A stretch of DNA of 64,000 nucleotides. It comes from Thinopyrum elongatum (taxonomy: Eukaryota; Streptophyta; Magnoliopsida; Poales; Poaceae). The translations under genes and the position numbers were made by a program. The first letter of the stretch is position 1, and every line of letters starts with the position of its first letter. A model generated the notes under the pieces. The model did no database searches and was not told the origin of the DNA. It worked only from the letters and a program-made list of their open reading frames with translations. This document shows positions 11,330-22,049 of the stretch, piece by piece. The stretch spans positions 107,273,201-107,337,200 of the forward strand of contig CM022300.1 of the NCBI GenBank assembly GCA_011799875.1, given 5' to 3'.

Positions 11330-14328
11330 TATTGTACACAGTCATGCTGAACATGTAGAGAAAAATAGAAGAGTTTTGCGTGGCAATACAATGTCATGCA
11401 GACATCGCTCCATGGTGGGTTCAATGGCAAACCCTCCCCCCCCTCTCCAAATTGTAATCTAGAGGAAGATATCTGTTCTGAGGCGGATTCAGACGCAGCT
11501 GACCACACCTATTTACCCCCGAAGGTGTTTGCTCTAACTTGGCATGATGATGTTAGTCATATCATGCATATGTTGCCTTGCATTGCCTACTTTCGACATC
11601 ATATATGTCATCTGCTTAGTTTAGACATGTTCTGTAATGCCACCTGTTTAGTTTCTATATCATATATGGGAATTATGCAGTCGCATCTCTTTTAGCCAGC
11701 CATAATATATGTGAAATATGCAATGCCATCCTGTTTAACTAGGCATCATATATTTGAATGATATCTTGCCCATCCTTTTCTTCATTACATTTCCATTTGT
11801 CGACAATGTTTGTACATTAAACTACTCTTCCTATGAATCAGCCATTTGAGTGGGTGATGAAAAAATCTAGAGTGAAAACAAGGTCTTCAGAGCAGACAAT
11901 GCTACTTGTCGAAGCAGATCTCTTGCTGGGTCCCGATAGCTCCTCAGAGATGAATTCAGAGATAGATGACCAGTCCTATTCCCCCACCGAGGTGTATGCT
12001 CTAACTTGGCATGGTTATACTGCTCATATCATGCATATGGTGTCTTGCATTGCATAGTTTAGACATCATATACACAATATTCAACACCATGTTCTTAGTT
12101 CAGACATCATATATGCGAATGCCCTCTGCTTAGCATATAAATCACATATGTGAATTAAATCATGCGATCCTGATTACTTAGATAACATGTATGTGAATTA
12201 TGTCATGCGAATCTGTTTACTAAAGACATCATATAATTATCTCATGCCATCCTGTTTAGTTAGTCATCATATCTTTGAATTATGTCATGCTATGCTATCC
12301 AGTTTAGATAGACATCATATATGTGAAATTATGTCATGCTATCCTTTTTAGTTAAACAATATACATGTCAACTATTTCATGCCCTCTTTTTTCCACACTA
12401 TCTATTGCATCCGTCTCTCATACAAGGTCTGTACATTCAACTATGCTTCCTGTTTATCAGCCATTTGAATTGGGGCGGGTGATGGCAGTATCTAGCGGAG
12501 TAAAAACACGGTCTTCAAATAAAACAGTGCTACCTCTTGGTGGAGATAGCACCCCGGTTGTACATGCACGAGAACCAGCCCTACCACACATAACCCAGAC
12601 TCTCGCAGATTGTACCCCTACTGCGATGGACAGAGAACCAGCTTCACCCAATCTAACCCCAACCCCAGCAGATAGTAACCCAGTTCCTGTTGACACAGCA
12701 CCATCTCCACCACATAGCTCCCAAACAAGAGCAGTTAGTAAGGCAGCTCCAGTGCCCAAAGCGCCAGTACTACCACGGTGAACCCCAACTCCACTAGTTA
12801 GTACACCTATTCCTGTGGAGGAAGCACAACCAGCCATTCATAGTTTAGCATCTATCGCATTTGATGTTGTTAAATCCTATGTGTGTATCTTCCCATCATG
12901 GAAATATTATACTGAAGATGAAGGAAAATGCCAGTTGCAGATGTTCGTCCAGGAGTTATGTGTAAGTAATGTTATTCATGGCAATTACCTTGCTTTGTCC
13001 CATACATTCTACCTCCATGATGCTTATAATATAGCAAATTTTCCCATTTTTCTCTATAGAGAAGGAATGATTTGGAAACTCGGGATGAGGTAACCTGTGC
13101 TAATACCTCTGCTATCTTCAAGAATGCTTGGTGGCAGTATCGGAATTACCTGAAGAAAACGTACTTCACTGGCAAAGAAACTCATCAAATTCCCTTACGT
13201 TCTCCCGAGACACATTTACTGGACGATTACTGGGAACGCCTTGTTCTGTACTGGTCCCAAACCAAGAATGTGGTAAGGTCTATGAGCTCATTTTTTATTT
13301 TTAAGTACTATATGCCTGTGTCTTACTGTACTCTGTTCGTGTAGAACAAGTGCTTAAACCTGAAGAACAACTATTCTCATTTAAGATTCCATTGCTATCG
13401 TGCATACTGCTTTGTTCTTGTATCACTGTATTTACTCATACAAACTTATTTTTAAATTAAAGGATCCAATCGAAACTCCAATGGCACAATAGGTATGTTT
13501 ACGCATGTTTCTTTAACAGGTTTGCTCTTATAAATAGCTCTGTTGATTTCAATTTCAATTGTGTATACAGTTGACTTCTCATATCATGCACATTACTAGC
13601 ATCACAACAGAGCTAATAGTGTTGTAGTACATGTAGACCCGTGGTACCCATCTGAAATCTTGTTGTGCCATGTAGTTTCCCACGCTTTGTATTCTTTCAG
13701 TGCTGCTTTGTCTTGAACTGATATGATTTGAACCGTGTCTCTATTTTGTGGCAAGACAATGCAGTGACCATAGGACATAGATATATGTTTGTTTGATGCT
13801 TTTATTATGTACTAGTACTTGGCAATAGAAGACTTGGTAGTTTAATCTTGTCCACCTTACAAATGAACTGGTTCACCAAAATGAGTTTCATATACTAGTA
13901 CATGCTAAACCTGTTATGTGTCTGCTTGTTTCTTCTTTTAGAATGCTGATAGAATATTGGGGAAGAGTGCCTTATTAAGCAATGGTAAAGGAAGTAAGGC
14001 AGATAAGGTCCAGGATAGTGAGACATCCTTGTTGGTCTCCAACAAAGCTGATAAAACAGCTAAGGAAAACTATCTTGAAGACAGTGAGACAACCCCAAAG
14101 TCCTATCTTGGTGTAGTGTTCGAGTTACTGGCCACTACCGCTGGCACAAGCTATTCAAACTCATTGTCTGAATCAGTTCAGTTTCTTGAGTCTCAACTAC
14201 AAGCTGAAAGACATCGATCAGCTGTGTTGCGACAAGAAGCCGAAGGACTGCGGAAGTCCATGGAGAATTCAAATGCATACTTTCTGGTGCAACAGCAAGC
14301 TTTGGAGGATTTTAGCGCCAAATAGGAG
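11330..14328 (+). pseudogene. En/Spm TnpA-like gene, copy A (several exons, decayed)
   Basis: Exon-like segments are separated by GT..AG intervals. The first (11,330-11,524) starts after a CAG with DIVHSHAEH and ends at CCGAAG|GTGTTT. Then come about 11,847-11,990 (ends CACCGAG|GTGTATG), 12,458-12,781, 12,815-12,961 (ends before GTAAGT), 13,062-13,273 and 13,942-14,328. The 13.1-kb exon encodes AWWQYRNYLKKTYF followed by a DDYWERLVLYWS segment, which fits the conserved C-terminal part of plant Ptta/En/Spm transposase proteins (PF03004 type). The last exon has a short coiled coil with heptad-like Leu/Glu and ends at TAG. A C homopolymer in the first exon (around 11,440) shifts the frame. TnpA-type proteins bind the subterminal repeats, which follow immediately downstream. 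Confidence 0.55.
11560..12375. repeat. Degenerate 40-50 bp minisatellite and exon duplication
   Basis: Between the TnpA-like exons, a word like GACATCATATATGTGAATTA followed by TGTCATGCCATCCTGTTTAG recurs about eight times with indels (11,590-11,760 and 12,060-12,375). Two flanking exon-intron junctions also look duplicated: both continue into GCTCTAACTTGGCATG and ATATCATGCATATG. Local unequal duplication has multiplied exon plus intron. Confidence 0.6.
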
Positions 14329-14763
14329 AAAGCTAATAAGCTTGCTAAGCTTATTGCCAGCTTGGTGGATACCCAGGATAACGTTTCTTGAGCTCTTCTG
14401 AAGTTGTTTCAGTTATGGACTTGTTTTGCTGCCGCGTTTATTTGCACTGGTGGCCAATTTAGACGGCCAGTGTATGTAATATGCTGCTTTGTTCCCTATA
14501 TTTGCACTGGTGGCGAACTTTGATGCCCAGTGGATGTAATATGTGTAATAGCCGTAATAGCCTAGCATTAGGTGCTTGCTTATTTATTTCCTTATTGTCT
14601 TGTTTAGTTGTTTGCTTGTAGTCACTGCAGTTCTTTTTTTGCGTTTTTCTAGTGGCCACAATAACCTATTTTTATAACTAGGACACAATAACCTATTTTT
14701 ATAACTAGGACACAATAACCATGGCAACACACAGACTGTTGTAACCATGGTCCTGCTACCTGC

Positions 14764-15780
14764 TGTAGTGACCATGGGCCTCCTACGGGCCGTAGGATCC
14801 AAGGGCCTTCTATGGGCCGTAGGATCCATGGGCCTTCTACGGGTCGTAGGATCCACGGGCCTTCTACGGGCCGTCTAATCAATGGGCCTTCTACGGGTCG
14901 TATAATCGTTTCGCCAAACATGGGCCGTACTATTCGTGGACCAATAACGGTCCGCAAAATGGGCCGTAAACGGGCTAGTGGAAATCGTCTGTTTATGGCC
15001 CAACCATAACAGGCCGTTAATAGGCCTTATTTTATGACGCTATGAAAACATCCCAACATGTTAACGGACCACAATCGGGCCGACTGTAACCACGGGCTGA
15101 ATTTGGCCCACAAGCGGAACAGGCCAGTAACGGACCGTAAGTAACCGAATCCTGGAAATGAGCCCAAGAATAAATGGTCCCTTAGAAGGCCGAAAGTAAA
15201 CACGGGCTGGAAACGGCCTACGGAATAATGGGCTGTTAATGGGTATAAAGCGATACACTGTTCATTATGGGCCAGTTTCACCTCGGGCCTTTAATGGGCC
15301 CAGAGTTACAAAGTGCCTCATATGGGCTGAAAGACGTCATGGGCCATACATGGGCCAGAAGTTACAACGGGCTGGAATCATATTGGATGGCCCAGATGAC
15401 GCTACTGGGCCTAATTCGGATAGGCCGTAACGGGCTGTGAGTTAGCGGGCTGTAAATGGGCTATATGCGAACATGCCATTAACAGGCTTTCCTTGGGCCG
15501 GCCCGCTACCTTTTGACCTAGTCAAACGGGCCGGCCTTTTCACTGGAATGGGCTTCTGTTGGGTCGTGCCACGTGTCGACGTATCATAGGCGCCTCCGGT
15601 TCAATGAGTGGATGACATCTATCCCAACGGTGAGCCGACATGTGGTTCCTCTGGCCATTGAGAATTTTACACGTGGAAAATCCCCATTGGTCCGGGCTGT
15701 TAACGGGTTATCGGATTTCAACCGGAACCCGATAGCTTAACGGTGACCCGTTACGGTGGATGCCGCGTGTCGGTTACCCT
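14764..15780. repeat. GGGCC-rich subterminal block, copy A
   Basis: GGGCC or GGCCC occurs dozens of times in words such as GGGCCGTAA, ATGGGCC and AACGGGC. Tandem 20-25 bp versions with TACGGGYCGTAGGATC lie at 14,780-14,880. The same block recurs in copy B (50,930-51,434 and 55,128-55,720). Dense short repeats near the ends are the typical binding region for CACTA TnpA proteins. The small open frames here are by-products of the repeats. Confidence 0.7.
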
Positions 15781-15787
15781 TGATGAA

Positions 15788-15994
15788 AGCACTTCCATGA
15801 CGCTCCATTTATCATCATGGAAGTGGACACTTCCGTGATGATAATTTTGGTATTGTCATGGAACACTTCTACGATAGCACAGGTATGACTATCTTGATTC
15901 TGTCATAAAATCGTCATGGACTTACATGCATGACAGAAAACGTGACCTACTGTGACAAACACGTATCATCACGGAAGTGTTTTTTTTTGTAGTG
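15788..15994. repeat. CACTA-like right terminal region with inverted subterminal words
   Basis: This covers CACTTCCATGACG, TCATCATGGAAGTG, CACTTCCGTGATGAT, ATCATCACGGAAGTG and the terminal TTTGTAGTG. It is about 90% similar to 55,770-55,976. The three bases after the end (TCC) would be the target duplication, but the partner end is missing. Confidence 0.65.
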
Positions 15995-17457
15995 TCCCTG
16001 GCGTGCAGACTAATTAAGTGCCAAATGAATATACGCGTCAACCAACTTGTCTGGAATCTTTAGACTCCATGCCATACAGTTCGCTACCATATGTGCCGAT
16101 AACCAAAAGGCGCAAGTTGGGACCAAAGACTGGACTACGTTTTTCTAGGCTATGCGCCAAGCAATATTGTTGGCGTTCACTCTGGCAGTTCTTCTTGTCA
16201 ACGTTGATGCTTGTCTGAGTGAACTTTGGAGTACATAGCAGCAGCATAAGTATCTGTCCATCTGATCTTTTTGTGCAGTTCAACTGAAATCACCCAATGT
16301 AATGATTTGCCTGTGAGTTCAGGCTCCAAGTTACTCCTTTATGAAATCGGCAAACAGTAGCACAATACCAAATTACCAATACATATGACAAGCACAATAA
16401 TCAGGATAAAGACCGGTACCAACCTGTGTGAGGTAGCATATCAAATACTATTTCCTTTGATTGGAAGCCGAGATAAGTGACTAACGGGAAAGGAAGGAAG
16501 CAGTCGAGGCAATGAAGCACCCAAAGTTTTTGTGCAGTTCCACCAAAATTGAGCATCCCTGTTGGCACATATATTGAGAGAGTGAGATTACTGTAATAGT
16601 GGGACTAGTTGATGAAACATACACTAACAAATAGAAGCACCCTCATTATCTTAATGGGTAAAGTTAGCAACATAGTAGTCTTGCTTAAAGAGAGGTATTA
16701 GTTTATTTAATCAGTGCCAATTAGCTCAACACTCAAAGCATTGCCATGTATCATAGGTTGCAAAACTTTAACGTGCAAAGATAAAGGAGTTTCTCATGAT
16801 AGTAGCAACACAGTAGCACGATACAAATAGAGATGACAGCAAACTAATATGGATGAAGGCCTTAGGCCGGTACCAACCTGAGCAAGAAGCTTATTCAAGT
16901 AGTCCCAGAAGAGATGATAAAGCACTCACTGGAATCATTCTATAGTATATATTTTTGTGCACTTCAAATGTATGGTTGACATCACTCTTGTTTACCAGTG
17001 GTGAGATTATAACGAAAGATTATCAAGAACTTGCAGCAGAGTTAAAGCACTGGCTGGGATACAGTTCATTGTATTCTCTTGTGCAGTTCCACTAAAATGT
17101 ACGATTGGCAGAACATGATCCCTGTTTGCACAAGTAGGAACAAGGTGAAACCTTCATTAGCTTAGTGAGAAAGAATAGAAAGACATTAGCATATTACTTT
17201 AATAGTAGCATCAAATTCATGATGGACAATACGCAAAACATTGCCTCATTGAACCAGTGGCAATAAATTGACATGCAAAACAATAGCATTATTATGTCAT
17301 GACACTACCAAGATTCCCTCCCTGCTGCACCACATGATTTACCTCCACAGACACACATACACACGTACATGATTCAGCATAGGGTGCTACTAAAGATTTG
17401 TTTAACTCCGACAGGAAAATTAGGCAGCAATAAATTAGTGCTACTTAAGTACTCCTA
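15995..17457. other. Stretch with the GTGCAGTTCC motif array
   Basis: No gene can be supported. Copies of the GTGCAGTTCCACC motif lie at about 16,274, 16,529, 16,954 (weak) and 17,082, most followed by a CCCTGTTTGCA-like word. Between them is AT-rich sequence with the recurring words GTAGCA and AGTAGCAACACA. Confidence 0.45.
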
Positions 17458-17467
17458 ATTAATTAAG
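17458..17467. repeat. Target-site duplication, left (ATTAATTAAG)
   Basis: The ten bases here recur exactly at 18,298-18,307, on the other side of the palindromic element. Confidence 0.8.
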
Positions 17468-18297
17468 GGGATAATTGGTTTTATGCCCCTAGTTGTGTCC
17501 CACTCGACAGGATTGCCCCTAATTTTCAAAAGCCAGCGGTTCTATCCAACACACTTTGGTCGTCTTGTGCTTTTGCCCTTTGACCGTTTGACCGTCACTT
17601 TGAAAACTAATCAGAAAAATGCAAATAAGATACCAAAATGTTTGGGAAAACATCACCTACATGTCAATGTCATTTGCATTCATGAAAAAAGTGTTGGAAA
17701 GTGCCCATCCGAGTTTTAGCTCCTATGATACAACCATGAACAATAAAATCTTAAAAAGTTCAAAAAATTCCAAAAAAATTGGTGTCAAAGAATGACAAAT
17801 GTTTTAAGTGCTTGCCAAGTTTCATCAGGGAATGACATTTGTGGAAGTCATGGCAAAAAAAATAGTCAACACTCCAAAATAGATTTTTTTTGCCATGACT
17901 TCCACGAATGTCATTCGCTGATAAAACTTGGCAAGCACTTAAAACATTTGTCATTATTTGCCACCAAATTTATTTTTGAATTTTTTGATTTTTTTAGATT
18001 TTACTGTTCATGGTGGTATGATAAGAGCTAAAACTCGGATGGGCACTTTCCAACACTTTTTTCGTGAATGCAAATGAGATTGACATGCAGGTGATGTTTT
18101 CCCAAACATTTTGGTATCTTATTTGCATTTTTCTGATTTAGTATGAATTAGTTATGAAGTTTTCAAATTGACGGTCAAACGGTCAAAGGGCAAAAGCACA
18201 AGACGACCAAAGTGGGTTGGACAGAACCGCTGGCTTTTGAAAATTAGGGGCAATCCTGTCGAGTGGGACACAACTAGGGGCATAAAACCAATTATCC
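17468..18297. mobile_element. Fold-back element: 830-bp near-perfect palindrome
   Basis: The left arm begins GGGATAATTGGTTTTATGCC and the right arm ends with its inverse, GGCATAAAACCAATTATCC. The arms match almost continuously for about 400 bp each, through GGCAATCCTGTCGAGTGGGA and CAAAGGGCAAAAGCACAAGA, down to TTTGCCATGACTTCCAC near the centre. The unpaired centre is about 20 bases (around 17,865-17,884). A 10-bp target duplication flanks it; 9-11 bp duplications suggest a Mutator-type origin. There is no coding sequence, although mirror-image small ORFs occur in the arms. A transcript would fold into a long hairpin. Confidence 0.85.
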
Positions 18298-18307
18298 ATT
18301 AATTAAG
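18298..18307. repeat. Target-site duplication, right (ATTAATTAAG)
   Basis: Exact partner of 17,458-17,467. Confidence 0.8.
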
Positions 18308-18533
18308 TGACCTTACAGGAGAGACAGCAGAAGTGGAAGGGCTCCTGGAGGATCATCTCACATGTAAGGGAGACATTGCCGGAGCCCTTGAATGGCCTCG
18401 ACTGAGGCCTCAGCTTCAGCAAGATCACCTTGGCACTGTTGATCATGTAGAGCTGGGTCACACATGCATCCAGAATCCAGTTAATCAGTATGATGTGTCG
18501 TCAAGCCAAGTACTACTCTGCTGCATTTCTCTA

Positions 18534-18778
18534 TCTATCTCTACTATTATAAAAAACAGAGTTGGTGATGATGGTGTGCCTGCCATCCTGTAATATAGGC
18601 CATCCGATTTATATCTAACGGATAGGAAGGAAACTATGGCAATATTGCAAAAAGATACCCACACCCCACTCCACATTTGCAAATAAGGCCTTCCCTCATT
18701 CATCCTTTTCTCTCACAAGATAAACTACTCATACAAATGCATCTTGATGTTACGTGCAACACACGGGCATCTTGCTAG
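18534..18778 (+). mobile_element. Small non-autonomous Helitron-like element
   Basis: It starts with TC after an A (TCTATCTCTACTATTATAAA) and ends in CTAG followed by T. Just inside the end lies a short imperfect hairpin (GTGCAACACACGGGC). These are Helitron features: a 5' TC, a 3' CTRR with a hairpin and A/T insertion. Related copies lie inverted at 28,089-28,515. No Rep/helicase is present. Confidence 0.65.
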
Positions 18779-19143
18779 TCTTCCAAGTAAACTAAGACTA
18801 GTAGCAACACAGCAATACAATACCACTAGCAAGATGTCAGGATAACATAGGATGGTACCATCATGTGATGTTCGTCATTTCCTCCTTCTTCTTCTTCTTC
18901 CTCTTCCTCTTCATGCTCTGTTTCTCTTTCTCCTCACCAGTTGGTGAAACCAAGTACATGATTGGCCTTCTATTTCAGAATTGGTTTTGTCAGTGAGGGA
19001 GTACAAGTGTACTAGTAAACAAGAGCATTATTTTCTCATGGCAGTCGCAAAATAAAGGTGAACACATGCATTAAATATCATTCTTACCTAAAGGAAGGTT
19101 ATGATGCCAATATGGAGGATGAAGATTGGAACACATATCTCCC

Positions 19144-19288
19144 TTTGTGCAGTTCCACCGAAATGAACCAACGGTTCCATTCTGACATTCCAGTTAAACA
19201 GCACAAAAGTCACTTCTTTTAAGAAATGTTTTGTGCAGTGCACCAAAAGGTCGCAATAGCAACGAGGTGAAATGGATATCCCTGTTTG
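19144..19288. repeat. Motif pair array, additional copies
   Basis: TTTGTGCAGTTCCACCGAAATG at about 19,144 and a second version ending CCCTGTTTGCACAAA at about 19,288. The second matches the copy at 6333-6391 almost base for base through CAATAGCAACGAGGTGAAAT. Confidence 0.55.
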
Positions 19289-19679
19289 CACAAAAAGCTA
19301 CAGAGGAAACAGTCAGAGTCTCAAACAATTACTGGCAAAAACAATTGGTTAAACTTGTCATGGCCTATAACAGTGGCATGGCTTCATTTTACCAGGGGCA
19401 TTAGATTAAGAACAGCTAAATATTTGCTATAAGGGCATGGGACAGTGGGTGCACCAGCAGTCCAGCACCATGTACCTAAATCGGGGCATAAAGTGGTGAT
19501 TCAGAGTTTATTGCCCCGAGAAACAAACATCCAAGAAAAATATCTGGGTTGCTCCCATTTTTGTTCACTCTAGCCACCTATTCCTATGTGTGGATAGCAA
19601 ATCTAGTCCTGGTCATACCACTGTGTACAGTGTTTCCCCTATATTTCCCTTTTCGACCAAGAGACCTGTTGGATGACCA

Positions 19680-19815
19680 GTCTGTACTATTTTCACCCCC
19701 TTTCTTTCTTGTTTGTACCAAGTCCGATGTACATACTAAATTTTCCCCCTTTATTTCTTGTTTGTACCAAGTCCGATGTACATACTAAATTTTCCCCCTT
19801 TATTTCTTGTTTGAA
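19680..19815. repeat. Short tandem repeat, two to three units of about 55 bp
   Basis: The unit TTTCTTGTTTGTACCAAGTC followed by CGATGTACATACTAAATTTT is present twice in full, and a third, diverged start follows. It is intergenic. Confidence 0.8.
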
Positions 19816-19997
19816 CCAAGTACAAGATTTGACTCCATGAAGTAGCTTTACCTCTAACAATAGAAAAAAAAAAGGTGGCGTTGGACCATCCGATCGAGCC
19901 TAGCTATGAAGGGGGCTGAGAGGTAGAAAATGATGCACATGCAGCTACGTAGCAAGCTGGGGAAGTAGAGCTAGGCCAGTTTCGAAGGAAGATATAC

Positions 19998-20240
19998 CTG
20001 AAGGTCGTCGGGGTGTGGATAGGTGGGCGGCGGGAGGCCGGATCCGCCCACACTAGGGCAGCGACGAAGGGATCGAAGGACCTCCCGCGCCGGCGCTCGG
20101 CCAGAGATAACGGTGCGGCCGGCAGTGGGTCTCCTCCCTCGCTGTCGACGACAGCCTAAACGCTGCCCCTCCTCCCCTTCACCGGGAGAGGGGGATACGT
20201 CCGGATCTGTAACCAGCGGTGAGGATAGAAAGACAGTGTT
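19998..20240 (-). pseudogene. First-exon-like sequence, paralogue of 6643-6885
   Basis: Minus-strand GC-rich exon-like segment ending at CAG|GTATA. The left neighbour is AT-rich, intron-like sequence and the right neighbour holds a TATA-like TATTTATATACG (20,326-20,337). The product is not recognised. Confidence 0.4.
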
Positions 20241-20309
20241 ACCATGGCTATCTTGTTTAGATTTGGAGAGGATGAGAGTGTGTGAATAGAGCAACCCTAG
20301 CAAGCAAGC

Positions 20310-21200
20310 GCGGAGGCTCCTGTCTATTTATATACGTATAGTGGGGTAGTTTTCTTTTTTCACTCCATCAAAACAATCGTTTAAAATTGTGTACATGCCT
20401 GGTCGCCTTTTTTTTTGAGTTGTTGATTGTTTTTTGACATAGCTACCTGCTTATTCCAAGTGGTGTTACGGTGGGCCAGGTCGCACTTTGTATTGTTCAA
20501 GTCTGGTACTAGACCCTCCATTAAGTGAACAACCACCGCCTCATAAAAATTGTGAACAAGCCCATGGCTAAAATTATCGGAAACATGGGCTACACCAACA
20601 TGCATTATTATTTATATTTTCTATGTGGGAGTATCCTCAAAACAAAATGTGAGAGTACAATCTTTATTGGGCCCCTTTGTAATTTGTGCTAAATTTTGAC
20701 CAAAGATTTAATTGGCAAAATGTTAGTGCATGTTAACAAAAATTATATCCTTGGATTCGTATTTGAACATAGTTTTCAATGATGTAATTTTTTGTGACAT
20801 GCATGAACATTTGGTTAGTTAAATTTATAGTCAAAATTTGGCACAGATTATCATAAGGACCAAGGACCAATAAACCAGGACGTAGCTCCTCGTCTATCGT
20901 CCAAACTACTATATGACTAGCCGCTCTATTACATGCGGGACATCAAGCATCCGGGCCCGCGTGCCATCCACCAAATCACAGCGAGGTGCTACAGTCGAGA
21001 CTCACTAGTCACCCCGGTGTGGCCGTCATGACCCGTCATATCACAAAACCCACACCTTTACCAGCAGTGGTAAAGTGGCCTCGAAGTTGGACTGGACGAA
21101 GCAACCATCATTTCACTGGAACGCTCGTTGAAGCCCTTTCTCCCCTTTCTTGAAGAAAACCTCACTCCAGGCTACTCACTTCTGCCATTTTTCTTCTGTA
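20310..21200. other. Intergenic stretch, no gene seen
   Basis: A weakly conserved copy of part of the D2/6985 segment lies at 20,440-20,560 (CCCTCCATTAAGTGAACAACC). The rest is AT-rich (20,640-20,880), then a moderately GC-rich piece that leads to the small gene at 21,360. Confidence 0.4.
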
Positions 21201-21359
21201 CCAACAAAGGAAAGGTGGGCGAATCAGTGATGCTACTATATTTTCATTCCAAGAATCTTCTTTTTGCAAAGCACTGACCGATTCTCACTGCCTATTCTTT
21301 CCCTGTTTTCATTGCGATTGTGGTTTCCTTTTGATTGCTTTTTGTTTGTCAGTTTATTG

Positions 21360-22049
21360 ATGGATCCTGAAGCACTAGGCAAAGAATTGCCGGCGGATAA
21401 CCCACTCAAGACAGAGATCTCCAGGAAGCGAGCACCGACCAACGAGTTGGCCCTGTTGGCGGGCCAACCCATGGAGACGAAGAACTCCAAGAAACAAGCA
21501 CTGGCCAAAGAATTGACGACGTTGGCGGACGAAGAACAGCAAGGGCCCCATCGTGCCTACCCCAGAAACTCTAATGGCCACCTATGAGAGGCTCAAGGCC
21601 GAGTTTGAGGAGATAGTCGCCGTTGAGAAGCAGTATTTCCCTGGCAAGGCGATGGCCCCCATCAAGGAGATCGCCCCCGGAGGGATGGGATCCCCCGGTG
21701 AGCTGCACAAGGTAAAAAAAATGGCTTACCATAGTTGTGGTTTTTGATTATTTGCAATGTGCTTGCTAATATGTTAGGGTTGTGTAGGTGCTGATGGATG
21801 TCCTTGATAATTCCGATGTCGCGGTTTGTCCTGTGGACATCACCCCGGAGATCGATTCCGATGCCGCTGTCCGTCCTGTGGACATCGCCCCGGAGATCGA
21901 TTTCGATGCCGTTGTCTGTCCTGTGGACATCGCCCCAGATATCAATTCCGATGTCGCTGTCCGTCCTGTGGACATTGCCCCAGAGATCGATTCCCATGCC
22001 GCTGTCCGTGCTGTGGTCATTGCCCGAGAGATCGATGACAAGAAATAGT
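21360..22049 (+). pseudogene. Hypothetical gene with five 15-residue repeats, frameshifted
   Basis: An ATG at 21,360 begins MDPEALGKELP and runs Lys/Glu/Ala-rich through two related segments (ISRKRAPTNELALLAGQ and SKKQALAKELTTLADE). Around 21,535-21,552 the frame has to shift by one to continue in TPETLMATYERLKAEFEE and an Ala/Pro/Gly segment ending GELHK. A likely intron (GTAAAA at 21,711 to TGTGTAG at 21,787) joins it to an exon with five units of 15 residues (type D-A-A-V-R-P-V-D-I-A-P-E-I-D-S), closing with DDKK and TAG. I do not recognise the family. Residues in each repeat alternate hydrophobic and acidic. Confidence 0.45.
21811..22035 (+). repeat. 45-bp tandem repeat, five units, coding
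   Basis: Unit length is 45 bp, a multiple of three, so all units share a frame. The consensus word is CCGCTGTCCGTCCTGTGGAC followed by ATCGCCCCGGAGATCGATTC. Because the unit carries no stop in several frames, five of six frames stay open here; only the GAT/ATC-rich frame linked to the upstream exon is considered coding. Confidence 0.85.

Larger units (their letters stand above)
9240..15994 (+). mobile_element. CACTA-like DNA transposon copy A (left end undefined)
   Basis: The right end reads TTTTTTTTGTAGTG, the reverse complement of the CACTACAA terminal inverted repeat of CACTA (En/Spm) elements. It is preceded by a subterminal block of short inverted words (CACTTCCATGA, TCATGGAAGTG, ATCATCACGGAAGTG) and a GGGCC-rich block. 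Upstream lies a TnpA-like gene on the same strand. I could not find a matching CACTACAA left end, so the left limit is only where similarity with copy B begins to be visible. No TNP2 transposase is visible, so the element is non-autonomous or truncated. Confidence 0.6.

Noticed and set aside
14584..15430. Repetitive ORFs with GRRIHGPSTGR or EGPWILRPV units
   Set aside because: They are by-products of the GGGCC-rich subterminal array, open on both strands.
17792..18031. Mirror-image small ORFs starting MTNVLSACQV on both strands
   Set aside because: They come from the two arms of the palindrome and give the same peptide twice. No evidence of coding.
21662..22041. Minus-strand ORFs with GDVHRTDSGIGID-like repeats
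   Set aside because: The 45-bp unit has no stop in several frames. The plus-strand frame fits the upstream exon and intron.
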